Shown: positions 35,553-43,924 of the stretch, piece after piece | How positions within the stretch are numbered: position 1 is the stretch's first letter | Layout: each line of letters begins with the position of its first letter | Source: Halanaerobium salsuginis | GTDB taxonomy: Bacteria > Bacillota > Halanaerobiia > Halanaerobiales > Halanaerobiaceae | Reading direction: 5' to 3' | DNA: 54,993 bases | Assembly (NCBI RefSeq): GCF_900114545.1 | Contig: NZ_FOTI01000014.1 | Span: 11,098-66,090 of the forward strand | Program-made: the position numbers and the translations under genes | The notes under the pieces: model-generated | Database searches by the model: none | Told to the model about the DNA's origin: nothing | The model's input: only the letters and a program-made list of their open reading frames with translations

Positions 35553-36218
35553 TTATCTAAATGGTAAATATTTATTAGTTGCAGTTATTGCTTTTTCAAT
35601 AGTATCTCCTTTTGAAAAGAAACCAGAACTTCCCAAAATATAAATATCTGCTCCAGCATTATAAAGCTGATTAATCGTTTTATCATTAACACTACCATCA
35701 ACTTCAATTTCAAAATTTAAGTTATTCTTTTTCTTTACTTCAACTAATTTTTTTATTTTTTCCAACATTTCAGGAATAAAAGTTTGCCCTGCAAATCCAG
35801 GATCAACTGTCATAACAGTTATAAAATCAAGTTTATTATATAAATGATCTAGCAAATCAATCTTTTCAGATGGATTTAACACTATTCCAATTTTAATATT
35901 GTTGCTTTTTAATTTGTTAATAATTCTAAATGCCTGGCTGCTGATAGTTTCAAAATGAAAGGAAATAGAATCAACTTTAAGTTCAATTAAGCGGTCAATA
36001 TAATCAGCTGGATTTGTAACCATCAAATGAACATTTACTGGTTTTTTCATCACACTATTTAATCTTTTAATAATATCAAAATTCAGGCTAACATTTGGTA
36101 CATAATGACCATCCATAAAATCAAAATGAAAAAGATCTGTAAAGTCATTTATTTTAGAAATTTGTTCGCCAAGGTTATTATAATCTGCACACATAACTGA
36201 AACGGAAACTTTTTTCAT
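35553..36218 (-). CDS. alsE: D-allulose-6-phosphate 3-epimerase
   Basis: This ribulose-phosphate-epimerase-fold protein of 221 residues converts allulose 6-phosphate to fructose 6-phosphate. MDGHYVPN, HLMVTNPADYI, MTVDPGFAGQTFIPEML and EIEVDGS hold the metal ligands and phosphate site. The HFETIS, PEMLEKI and GSSGFF stretches follow AlsE more closely than the pentose-phosphate Rpe, as I recall the E. coli sequence. The ATG at 36218 has TTAGGAG 8 bases before it. An upstream in-frame TTG would overlap rpiB and is not favoured. Confidence 0.85.
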   Translation of the reverse strand: MKKVSVSVMCADYNNLGEQISKINDFTDLFHFDFMDGHYVPNVSLNFDIIKRLNSVMKKPVNVHLMVTNPADYIDRLIELKVDSISFHFETISSQAFRIINKLKSNNIKIGIVLNPSEKIDLLDHLYNKLDFITVMTVDPGFAGQTFIPEMLEKIKKLVEVKKKNNLNFEIEVDGSVNDKTINQLYNAGADIYILGSSGFFSKGDTIEKAITATNKYLPFR

Positions 36219-36237
36219 GAAATCAACTCCTAATTTG

Positions 36238-36696
36238 TTATTCAATAGTAGAATTATTTTCTAAATCACTAATCATATCCAGCCGAATTTGATGTCTACC
36301 TCCTTCATAAGCCGTTTTTAACCAATGATCAACAATCATTTTGGCCAGTTCTACACCAACAACTCTTGATCCCATGGCCAGTACATTAGTATTGTTATGA
36401 AGAGCCGAGAACATTGCTGAATATGGTTCACTACAGGCACAAGCTCTAATTCCTTTTATTTTATTAGCAGCAATAGAAATTCCAATACCTGTTCCACACA
36501 TGATTACAGCCTTATCAACTTCTCCAGTTAAAACCTTTGCTGCTGCTTTTCTGGCATAGATCGGATAATGAGTTCTTGCTTCACTATATGTACCAACATC
36601 AATTACTTCTTTAATATCTGATCTAGCTTCAAGATAAGCCAAAATTTCTTTTTTCAAACACAGACCAGCATGATCACTTGCTACAACGATTTTCAT
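36238..36696 (-). CDS. rpiB: RpiB/AlsI-type sugar-phosphate isomerase
   Basis: The 152-residue protein is of the RpiB/LacA/LacB family: ASDHAGLCLKKEI, catalytic Cys in VIMCGTGIGISIAANK, ACACSEPYSAMFSALHNNTNVLAMGSR region. RpiB acts on ribose 5-phosphate and also on allose 6-phosphate; between alsC and alsE, its job is most likely allose 6-phosphate to allulose 6-phosphate. In E. coli rpiB lies next to the als genes but not inside the operon. GGAGG lies just before the ATG. Confidence 0.88.
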   Translation of the reverse strand: MKIVVASDHAGLCLKKEILAYLEARSDIKEVIDVGTYSEARTHYPIYARKAAAKVLTGEVDKAVIMCGTGIGISIAANKIKGIRACACSEPYSAMFSALHNNTNVLAMGSRVVGVELAKMIVDHWLKTAYEGGRHQIRLDMISDLENNSTIE

Positions 36697-36712
36697 ATTT
36701 TGCCTCCCAAAT

Positions 36713-37648
36713 TTATTCTGTTCCCAGAAATTTATCTAAAGTAACTGATCCAATAATCAAAGCACCCATTAAAATTTGCTGATAATAAGTCTGCACATTT
36801 AATATATTTAAAGAGTTATTAATTAAACCAATAATCAAAGCACCAATAACCACTCCAAAAACTTTACCTTTTCCTCCAAAAAAACTTGTACCACCTATTA
36901 TGGCAGAGGCTATCGCAAAAGTCTCATATCCAGAACCAGCTAATGGTTCAGCAGCACCCATTCTGGCTACCATTACTACTCCTGCTAGACCAGCACAAAC
37001 TCCAGAAATTATGAAAACAATTATTTTTAACAATTTAGTATTTATTCCTGACAACCAGGCAGCTTCTTCATTACCACCAAGAGCATAAATGTTTCTGCCC
37101 AATCTTGTTTTTCTAGTTATAAAAGCTAAAAATATGGCTACAACTACTGCAATGATAATTGGAGTAGGAATCCCAAAAAAATCACCCGAAATAATACTGC
37201 CAAAATCTCTCGGTATATCATAAATAGGTCTTGCGTCAGAAATCATCAGAGTTATACCTCGATAAATTGTTGTTCCACCTAAAGTTACTATAAAAGGATG
37301 TAATCCAGTAAAAACAACTAAGTTACCATTAATTGCACCAATAAGTGCTCCTAAAACTACTCCTCCTAATAAGATTGAAAGAAACATATTAACTCCATGG
37401 CTTAATAAATAAGCAGTCACCATACCTGTCAACCCAAGTACAGAGCCCACTGATAAATCAATTCCAGCAATTAGTATAGCAAAAAATTCTCCCAGAGCAA
37501 TTAAGATAGTAATCGCTGACTGCAATAATATTTGAACAAAATTATCAAATGTAAAAAAATATTCTGGAGATAAAATACTCATAATTATAACCAGTAAAAT
37601 GAAAATTCCTAAAGTACCATATTTTTGCCAATAAACTCTTCTATTCAT
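36713..37648 (-). CDS. alsC: D-allose-type ABC transporter permease
   Basis: The 311-residue membrane protein of the RbsC/AlsC family has about nine membrane segments. FFAILIAGIDLSVGSVLGLTGM, GLHPFIVTLGGTTIYRGITLMISD (read in two parts) and AIASAIIGGTSFFGGKGKVFG are the family blocks and agree with AlsC as I recall it. The ATG overlaps the alsA stop by one base (TAATG), so the two are coupled. It forms a homodimeric pore served by AlsA. Confidence 0.88.
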   Translation of the reverse strand: MNRRVYWQKYGTLGIFILLVIIMSILSPEYFFTFDNFVQILLQSAITILIALGEFFAILIAGIDLSVGSVLGLTGMVTAYLLSHGVNMFLSILLGGVVLGALIGAINGNLVVFTGLHPFIVTLGGTTIYRGITLMISDARPIYDIPRDFGSIISGDFFGIPTPIIIAVVVAIFLAFITRKTRLGRNIYALGGNEEAAWLSGINTKLLKIIVFIISGVCAGLAGVVMVARMGAAEPLAGSGYETFAIASAIIGGTSFFGGKGKVFGVVIGALIIGLINNSLNILNVQTYYQQILMGALIIGSVTLDKFLGTE

Positions 37649-39183
37649 TAGTTATTTACCCCCATTTTTGATTTTCCAGTAGTTGCTGCATACATTATGT
37701 CTTCCTTATTAGCAGAACTAATTGGAAATATTTCTACAATTTTTCCTTCATGAACGACAGCAATTCGATCTGATACAGATAATAATTCTGTTAACTCAGA
37801 TGAAATTAACATTATTGACTTTTGATGATTAGCCAATCTTTCTATTATACTGTAAATATTATGTTTAACACCTACATCAATTCCTCTAGTTGGTTCATCA
37901 AATATAAAAAGATCAATCCCTGCCTCTAACCATTTTCCAACAACTACTTTTTGCTGGTTACCTCCACTTAATTCTAGTACACTTTGATTAAGTGAACTGC
38001 ATTTTAGATTAAGAGCACTAACTATATTAACAGCAATTTGTTTCTCTCTTTTTTGATGAAGAAGACCTGTTAAACCACTCAGAGAAGATGTTTTTAATAA
38101 ATATGGCAGAGAACTATTTTGCCAGATTGTTAAATTATCACAAAATCCTTCCTCAGTTCTATTTTCAGGAATTAAACCAATTCCTTTTTTTAAAGCATGA
38201 TAGGGATTTTTAATATTTACTATTTTATTTTTAAGCTTAATAGTACCTGAGTCTTTTTTATCTGCTCCAATTATGGCCCGGGCTATCTCAGTTCTGCCAG
38301 CTCCAATTAAACCAAAAAACCCTAGTATTTCACCTGTATAAATCTCAAAATTTATATTACTAAATCTATCTTTTTTATTCAGATTTTCAACTTTTAATTG
38401 AATTTTATCGCCAGCTGTACTTTTTTCTTTATGCTTATAACTAGATGAAAGTTCTTCTCCGACCATCATACTTACCAACTGATCAGGATTAGTATTATTT
38501 ATCTGAACTGTATTAATATATTCACCATTTTTTAAAATACTAACTCTGTCACCAACTTCCATTACTTCATCAAGCTTATGTGAAATAAATACTATTCCAA
38601 CACCATCTTTTTTGAGATTATTAATAATCTCAAATAATTTATTTATTTCTTCAAAGGTTAAAGAAGAAGTTGGTTCATCCATAATTATAATATCTGAATT
38701 TAGTGATAATGCTTTAGCTATCTCAATTAGTTGTTTTTGAGATATTTTTAAATTTTCAACTGTAGTTTCAGCGTTAATATTTTTCAAACCTACTCTTGCT
38801 AGAACTTTTTCAGTATCTTGATATAATTTTTTATTATCAATTGTATATTTAGTCTTAGCAGGCAGCCTGCCTAAAAATATATTTTCTGCAATTGATAATT
38901 CATTTATTAAACTTAACTCCTGATGAATAATACTAACCCCTTTTGCCTGGGCTTCCTTAGGTTGAATATTAGTACATTTTTTTCCTTTAATAAAAAACTC
39001 CCCAGCAGATAGATTATGTACCCCGGATAATATTTTCATGAGAGTAGATTTACCAGCTCCATTTTCTCCCAGCAAAACATGAACTTCACCTGCTCTTAAA
39101 GAAAAATTAACATTTTTTAATGCCTGCACACCACCAAAACTTTTAGAAACATTTTTCATTTCTACTAAAAAAGATTCAGCCAT
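37648..39183 (-). CDS. alsA: D-allose-type ABC transporter ATPase (double ATPase)
   Basis: The 511-residue protein has two ATPase domains, as in RbsA/AlsA. The first has Walker A GENGAGKST, the signature LKISQKQLIEIAKAL and IIMDEPTSSL. The second half has the degenerate Walker A GLIGAGRTE, signature LSGGNQQKVVVGKWL and LFIFDEPTRGIDVG. This pattern is normal for sugar importers of the CUT2 class. It lies 60 bases after the binding-protein gene and is coupled to alsC. Confidence 0.9.
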   Translation of the reverse strand: MAESFLVEMKNVSKSFGGVQALKNVNFSLRAGEVHVLLGENGAGKSTLMKILSGVHNLSAGEFFIKGKKCTNIQPKEAQAKGVSIIHQELSLINELSIAENIFLGRLPAKTKYTIDNKKLYQDTEKVLARVGLKNINAETTVENLKISQKQLIEIAKALSLNSDIIIMDEPTSSLTFEEINKLFEIINNLKKDGVGIVFISHKLDEVMEVGDRVSILKNGEYINTVQINNTNPDQLVSMMVGEELSSSYKHKEKSTAGDKIQLKVENLNKKDRFSNINFEIYTGEILGFFGLIGAGRTEIARAIIGADKKDSGTIKLKNKIVNIKNPYHALKKGIGLIPENRTEEGFCDNLTIWQNSSLPYLLKTSSLSGLTGLLHQKREKQIAVNIVSALNLKCSSLNQSVLELSGGNQQKVVVGKWLEAGIDLFIFDEPTRGIDVGVKHNIYSIIERLANHQKSIMLISSELTELLSVSDRIAVVHEGKIVEIFPISSANKEDIMYAATTGKSKMGVNN

Positions 39184-39243
39184 AATATCCTCTCCTTATA
39201 GCTTGACCAGCCTGCATAGGCTGGTCAAACTATTTTTACTAAT

Positions 39244-40182
39244 TTATTTCACCAATAAAGAAGGTACTTCTAATTGTTGGGGAATATTTAAAGCCTGAAT
39301 TAACAACCTTAAACCTGTTACCCCAATGTTATAAGGATCTTGTTTAATAGTAGCATCTAGCCTACCTTCTTTTACATACTTAATAGCTTCAGGAATACCA
39401 TCAGTACCTACAATCAAAATATCACCTGATTTATTTTGATCTTCCACAGCTCTTACTACTCCTAAAGCCATTGTATCGTTAGCAGCATAAATAGCTTTAA
39501 CATCAGGATATCTAGTTAAGATATTTGTTGTAACATCAATTGCTTTAGTTCGATCCCAATCAGCTGGCTGACTGGCAACAATTTGAAAGTTTTTGTTTTT
39601 AGAGATAGCTTTAGTAAAACCTTCTTTTCTATCTTCTCCAGAGGCATTTCCAGCTTTACCTTCAATAATAGCAATTTTTCCACCTGAAAGACTGCTTTTA
39701 ACAAATTCTGCCGCCTGCATACCTACTTTAACATTATTAGTAGTAACAAAAGAATAAATATAACCACCAGATTTTCTTAATAAATCATTAGGAACTCTTT
39801 CGTCTAAATTAACCAACGGGATTCCTCTATCATTAGCTTTTGCAATAACATTAACTAAATTTCCTGGTGTAATCGGAGCAAAAGCTATCCCATCATAATT
39901 TCTATTTAACAAGTTTTCAAATAGTCTTAACTGCTCATTGGAATCACCTTCAGAAGAAACAGCATAAATATCTACCTGAACTCCCTGCTTTTCAGCTTCA
40001 GCTTTTATGCCTTCTTCCATTTCTGCCCAGAATGGATTGGCCAATGTCTTTAATAAAATACCAATTTTATAATTATTATTTGCTTTAACATTAGCCAATA
40101 AATCAGTATCTTGAGCTAAAACCAAACCATTAACCGAAATTAAAAACATAACTAATACAAAAAACATAATTATCTTTTTCAT
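39244..40182 (-). CDS. alsB: D-allose-type ABC transporter substrate-binding protein
   Basis: The 312-residue periplasmic protein has a signal peptide (to about VLAQ). KTLANPFWAEMEEGI, FAPITPGNLVNV, IIEGKAGNASGEDR, ASQPADWDR and VGTDGIPEA agree closely with E. coli AlsB as I remember it, more than with RbsB. It therefore likely binds D-allose; ribose is the alternative. It is the first gene of the operon, with an AGGGGGA ribosome site and a long leader that contains an operator-like site. Confidence 0.88.
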   Translation of the reverse strand: MKKIIMFFVLVMFLISVNGLVLAQDTDLLANVKANNNYKIGILLKTLANPFWAEMEEGIKAEAEKQGVQVDIYAVSSEGDSNEQLRLFENLLNRNYDGIAFAPITPGNLVNVIAKANDRGIPLVNLDERVPNDLLRKSGGYIYSFVTTNNVKVGMQAAEFVKSSLSGGKIAIIEGKAGNASGEDRKEGFTKAISKNKNFQIVASQPADWDRTKAIDVTTNILTRYPDVKAIYAANDTMALGVVRAVEDQNKSGDILIVGTDGIPEAIKYVKEGRLDATIKQDPYNIGVTGLRLLIQALNIPQQLEVPSLLVK

Positions 40183-40331
40183 TTAAATCCCCCTTAGTAA
40201 TTTTATTGATTAAATTAGCAAAACTTAAATTCTATTTAACCTCCTTCCCGATATAATTTAGACTCAAAATAAATTTTTAATAAAATAATTTACTGATTCA
40301 CTTAAAACCCTAGATAAATCCCAATATTTTC

Positions 40332-40345
40332 TGAAATCGTTATTA
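40332..40345 (-). promoter_or_regulatory. Operator-like site 1 of the allose operon
   Basis: TGAAATCGTTATTA fits the catabolite-control cre pattern TGWAANCGNTWNCA at 13 of 14 defined positions, and its central CG is also usual for LacI-family operators. It lies about 30-45 bases downstream of the predicted start of transcription. The flanking bases (ATTTTC before it) are repeated at site 2. The binder may be CcpA or the LacI-type protein encoded next door. Confidence 0.6.
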
Positions 40346-40373
40346 CAAATACCCAAAAAAAATAAACATTTTC

Positions 40374-40387
40374 TGAAATCGTTATTA
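40374..40387 (-). promoter_or_regulatory. Operator-like site 2 overlapping the -10 box of the allose operon
   Basis: This is an exact second copy of TGAAATCGTTATTA, 42 bases from site 1, which is four helical turns. On the minus strand it overlaps a consensus TATAAT (40384-40389), with a weak TTTAAA-like -35 box 17 bases upstream. The rest of the 326-base gap between alsB and the regulator gene is AT-rich with no other clear element. Confidence 0.62.
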
Positions 40388-40508
40388 TATTTTATCAAAA
40401 AAATATTTTAAATTTATTTGATTTAAATTATAGCACTAAATTTTTTAATTGTCAAATTATTTAGTAAAAAAAGATTAAGCTGTTTATTCAGAAAATTAGT
40501 TCGAATTT

Positions 40509-41507
40509 TTAAGTAGTACTTTCCCGCTTAATTAAATATACCGGAAAATAAAAAGAATCTGCTTGACCCATGTTTTTATTATTAATTAGCTCAATTATTA
40601 GCTCAGCGCTTTTATGCCCAATTTTATCTATCTGCTGAGCAATGGTTGTAATACTAGGATTATAATATTTAGCAAACGGAATATTATCAAACCCAACTAT
40701 TTGAATGTCAGCTGGTATTTGATAGCCTAGCTTACTTAAAGTTCTGATAGCACCAATTGCTAGTCTATCTGCTCCAGCAAATATACCATCAAATTTTATC
40801 TTATTATGTATTTTTAAAATTTTTTCTTTTATTTCTTTAAGATCAATTTTACTTTTTATTATATACTCTGGTCTAAAATCTATATTATAATCACGCAAAG
40901 CCGCTTGATAGCCTAATAATCTTTCGTTCATCGGAGAAACCAGTTTTTCATCTTTCAGCATTAAAATATCTCTACAACCATTTTCAATCAAATGTTTGGT
41001 AGCTAAATATCCTCCCTTTTTATTTTCACTTGAAATAAAATAGATATTTCTATCAGCACTAGGGCGTCTATCTATAACTACAACTGGTAAATCTTCAGGA
41101 AAGAGATCAAGATTTTCGTCAAAACCACTGCTAATAAAAATAAGACCATCAACAGATTTATCTAATAAGGCTTCAATATAGTTTTTTTCAATTTTAGGAT
41201 TTTCATTTGAATTACATAATAATAAATTTATATTGTGCTCATTTAATTTTTCTTCGATTGACTTAGCAAGTTTACCAAAAAATTCATTAGTTATATCTGG
41301 CAAAATAAGTCCAACAGAGTTAGTTTTCTGAGTTCTTAATCCACGTGCAATTACATTAGGGCGATAGTTGAGTTTTTTAACAGCTGTATTTACTTTATTT
41401 TTAGTTTCATCAGTAACATATTTACCATTATTTAGTACTCGAGAAACAGTAGATACTGATACTCCAGCTTCTTTTGCAACATCTTTCATACTTATTTTAA
41501 CAGACAC
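40509..41507 (-). CDS. LacI-family transcriptional regulator of the allose operon
   Basis: The N-terminal helix-turn-helix MKDVAKEAGVSVSTVSRVLNN and the hinge NVIARGLRTQKTNSVGLILPD are followed by a periplasmic-binding-like sensor domain (VDGLIFIS, ADRLAIGAIR, VGFDNIPFAKYYNPSITTI). It most likely represses or controls the als genes that follow on the same strand. E. coli uses an RpiR-type regulator (AlsR) for this job. The GTG at 41507 has GAGGGAG 8 bases upstream and is preferred over a GTG at 41516. Confidence 0.88.
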   Translation of the reverse strand: MSVKISMKDVAKEAGVSVSTVSRVLNNGKYVTDETKNKVNTAVKKLNYRPNVIARGLRTQKTNSVGLILPDITNEFFGKLAKSIEEKLNEHNINLLLCNSNENPKIEKNYIEALLDKSVDGLIFISSGFDENLDLFPEDLPVVVIDRRPSADRNIYFISSENKKGGYLATKHLIENGCRDILMLKDEKLVSPMNERLLGYQAALRDYNIDFRPEYIIKSKIDLKEIKEKILKIHNKIKFDGIFAGADRLAIGAIRTLSKLGYQIPADIQIVGFDNIPFAKYYNPSITTIAQQIDKIGHKSAELIIELINNKNMGQADSFYFPVYLIKRESTT

Positions 41508-41564
41508 CTTTTCCACTCCCTCAGATTAATTAAGCTCTGGCTAGTTAATAATTCAGACAATAAA

Positions 41565-41613
41565 TATACTTAATTTATAAAATAAGTATATCATTACCTG
41601 ATAAATTGAGCAA
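41565..41613 (-). promoter_or_regulatory. Promoter with overlapping dyad in front of the LacI-type gene
   Basis: TTGCTC (41608-41613) and TATACT (41585-41590) on the minus strand are 17 bases apart. A 26-base dyad, TATACTTA and TAAGTATA with a 10-base AT centre (41565-41590), covers the -10 box and start point. The position suits repression, perhaps self-control. It does not share the CG-centred motif found before alsB. Confidence 0.55.
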
Positions 41614-41652
41614 AATAAAATTTATATATAATCATCTCAAATAATGCCTTTT

Positions 41653-41676
41653 AAAAAAAACCGCCTTAAAAGGCGG
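41653..41676 (-). terminator. Terminator of the Gfo/Idh/MocA gene
   Basis: CCGCCTTA and TAAGGCGG-type arms (41661-41676) form a tight stem, followed on the minus strand by eight T. Confidence 0.88.
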
Positions 41677-41731
41677 ATTCTTATTTAGTTAGCTTATATT
41701 TAATTATAGTTTAAAGTCAGTTATAAATATT

Positions 41732-42856
41732 CTATAATATAACTTTTTTACTACCAGCAGAAGCTGATTTATAAGCAGCATCTAAAACTTTTTGCACCTG
41801 ATAACCAGCTTTAAAATCTGGTGTACCTGCAAAACTCCTTGACTCAGCTAGAGTAAGTAAAAACCAGACCAAACTTACTGTATGCAAATCAATCATTAAC
41901 CCTTGTGATACATTGATCGCCTGATGAATTTTCAAAGTTCTATCTGTAAAATCATCACCTAACATTAATTCAGGGTTTATTCTGACCATTGCAGGACTAT
42001 TATCATAAAGGGTTGGCATCTCAGGCTGATTAAAGTCAATATAAATTGCACCCTTATCACCAAAAATATGAAGCCTTAGTTCTTCATTACCTGGTGAAAC
42101 TCGAGAAACTTCAGCAGATACATTTATTTCATTTTCTAATTGAAGCATTAGCAAAGCCCAATCATCAACATCTACTTTAGTTGATTTTCCATCACTATTC
42201 TTCCTTGTTTTTAGAAAAGTTTTGGTCCAGGCATTTAAACATTTAACTTCCCCTAACAAAAAATGAACTAAATCAATCACATGACTGCCTAAATCAACTA
42301 GTGCTCCACCACCAGATTTTTTATTTTGCAGACGCCAACTTATACCTACTTCTGGATTTAAATAGCGAGAATGATAATATTCTATTTTTGCAAACTTTAT
42401 TTCTCCAATGGCATTATTCTGCAATAATGCATGAGCTTTAGCCACAGCTGGTAAAAATCTGTAAACAAAGGCTAATTGATTTTTACTATTTGATTTATCT
42501 AATGCAGTCATAATAGATTCTGCTTCTTTTAGATCTAAGCTTAATGGTTTTTCAGCATAAATATTTTTATCTGCTGCTAGAGATTTAATAATCTCAGGAT
42601 GATGAATAAAATTAGGTGTACAGAGATCAATTAAATCAAGTTCTTCAACTTCTAAAAGTTCGTCAAAACTAGCTACTACATTCTCAAAGCCCAATTTCTT
42701 AGCGATAGTTTCTTTATCTGACTTATGAGTTGTTGCAAGAACTTTAAAATCAACTTCTAACTGCTGAGGAAGATCTAGCAAAAATAAATTTTTCAAACCT
42801 AATAAATGTGTTTTAGAAATCCCTCCCAGACCACTTAAACCATAATTAAATTTCAT
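41732..42856 (-). CDS. Gfo/Idh/MocA-family oxidoreductase
   Basis: The 374-residue NAD(P)-dependent dehydrogenase has a Rossmann fold start (GLSGLGGISKTHLLG), the family EKP motif (NIYAEKPLSLDLKEAE) and GGALVDLGSHVIDLVHFLLGEV, which carries the catalytic Asp and His. It likely oxidises a sugar or inositol derivative; the substrate is not clear. The ATG at 42856 has GGAGGAG 8 bases upstream. It may be cotranscribed with the nitroreductase and the decayed flavoprotein gene before it, or belong to sugar use with the als genes after it. Confidence 0.88.
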   Translation of the reverse strand: MKFNYGLSGLGGISKTHLLGLKNLFLLDLPQQLEVDFKVLATTHKSDKETIAKKLGFENVVASFDELLEVEELDLIDLCTPNFIHHPEIIKSLAADKNIYAEKPLSLDLKEAESIMTALDKSNSKNQLAFVYRFLPAVAKAHALLQNNAIGEIKFAKIEYYHSRYLNPEVGISWRLQNKKSGGGALVDLGSHVIDLVHFLLGEVKCLNAWTKTFLKTRKNSDGKSTKVDVDDWALLMLQLENEINVSAEVSRVSPGNEELRLHIFGDKGAIYIDFNQPEMPTLYDNSPAMVRINPELMLGDDFTDRTLKIHQAINVSQGLMIDLHTVSLVWFLLTLAESRSFAGTPDFKAGYQVQKVLDAAYKSASAGSKKVIL

Positions 42857-42886
42857 AAATAACTCCTCCATTTTCTTGATTTATTG

Positions 42887-43136
42887 CTAACGAATAAAAT
42901 TCAGAAAGGTTTTGTCTTCTTGTTGCGGCCTTTCTACTTTATTTTCACCAGCTTCTACAAGTTTTAGAGCCCAACTCATATTTTTAGCTAAAACACGCAA
43001 AATTTGCTTACCTTCCTCATCCTGACTAATGTCTCCTGGAGCTGTACCATAAATGATATTCCAGTAATTAGCTAAGTAAAACCTGGGCTGTATTCCCTTT
43101 ATTTTTAGGGCTGCCGTTAACAGCTACTATTTTCAT
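42887..43136 (-). pseudogene. Decayed NADPH-dependent FMN reductase / flavodoxin-fold gene
   Basis: An ATG at 43136 with GGGAGGGA upstream opens MKIVAVNGSPKNKGNTAQVL, the flavin phosphate-binding start of the FMN-reductase/flavodoxin_2 family. The frame then meets TAA after 22 codons. A second frame directly behind it gives NYWNIIYGTAPGDISQDEEG and MSWALKLVEAG, which read as the C-terminal end of the same kind of protein, and stops at 42887. About 80 codons remain of an expected 180-200, so the middle has been deleted with a frame change. It follows the nitroreductase gene by 15 bases, suggesting a former two-gene redox operon. Confidence 0.75.
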
Positions 43137-43151
43137 CTTTAATCCCTCCCC

Positions 43152-43703
43152 TTATTTGATATAATTAATTACATCTTCTTTTCTGGGAGAAGGACCAGCA
43201 ATCTTACTAGCTTTATAACCTACTGCAACTGCATAAAAGGGCTGATAATTTGTTGGTAAGTTGAGCTTTTCAACTTCTTTCTCCAGCTTAAATAAAAATC
43301 TAGCTAAACCAATCCAGACAGTTCCCAGCCCAATACTCTCTGCTGCTAAGAGAATATTTTCAATTGCCGCAGAACAATCAACTAGAGCAGATTGGACAGA
43401 TTCTTTACCAGAAACTATGATTATTGTTGGCGCTTGATAAAACACGCTCTCCATATTTTTACTCATTTTAACTAGCTGTTTATTATCTGATTTTATCATT
43501 TCCGACTTTATTTTGTCACTCATTTCATTAATCATTTCTTTATTTTGAATAACTGTAAAGTGCCAGGGCTGTATATTATTAGCAGAAGGAGCCTGGATTG
43601 CTGCATCTAATAAGGTCTGCAGTTCAACATCTTTAATCTGCTCTGCTTTATATTTTCTAATACTACGCCTGGACTTAATAACTTTGAGAACTTCATTTTC
43701 CAT
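43152..43703 (-). CDS. Nitroreductase-family protein
   Basis: The 183-residue FMN-dependent oxidoreductase has SRRSIRKYKAEQI at the start (flavin phosphate binding), APSANNIQPWHFTVI, and IGLGTVWIG near the end, as in the family. It reduces nitro compounds, quinones or flavins with NAD(P)H; the physiological substrate is unknown. It is divergent from a TetR-family gene, with an operator-like dyad between them. AAAGGAG lies before the ATG. Confidence 0.88.
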   Translation of the reverse strand: MENEVLKVIKSRRSIRKYKAEQIKDVELQTLLDAAIQAPSANNIQPWHFTVIQNKEMINEMSDKIKSEMIKSDNKQLVKMSKNMESVFYQAPTIIIVSGKESVQSALVDCSAAIENILLAAESIGLGTVWIGLARFLFKLEKEVEKLNLPTNYQPFYAVAVGYKASKIAGPSPRKEDVINYIK

Positions 43704-43755
43704 AATTAAGCATCTCCTTTATTAATACTTTTTAAAAATATTAACTATCGACTAT

Positions 43756-43798
43756 TCACTCTAGTGATTATCTTAACATTTGCTTAATTTATTGTCAA
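43756..43798 (-). promoter_or_regulatory. Nitroreductase promoter with TetR-type operator
   Basis: TTGACA (43793-43798) and TAAGAT (43770-43775) on the minus strand are 17 bases apart. Directly downstream of the -10 box the dyad TCACTCTAGTGA (43756-43767) lies over the start point, where a TetR-type dimer would repress. It is in the gap shared with the divergent TetR gene. Confidence 0.6.
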
Positions 43799-43924
43799 TA
43801 TTTCAAAATAGATTTATTTAAAGTATATTTTATGCTATAATTTATTTATATAAGTTTATTTAGATTTTATATATAGTTATATATATTATTTTTATAGAGT
43901 ATTTAGTCAAAAAGGAGTCAGATT

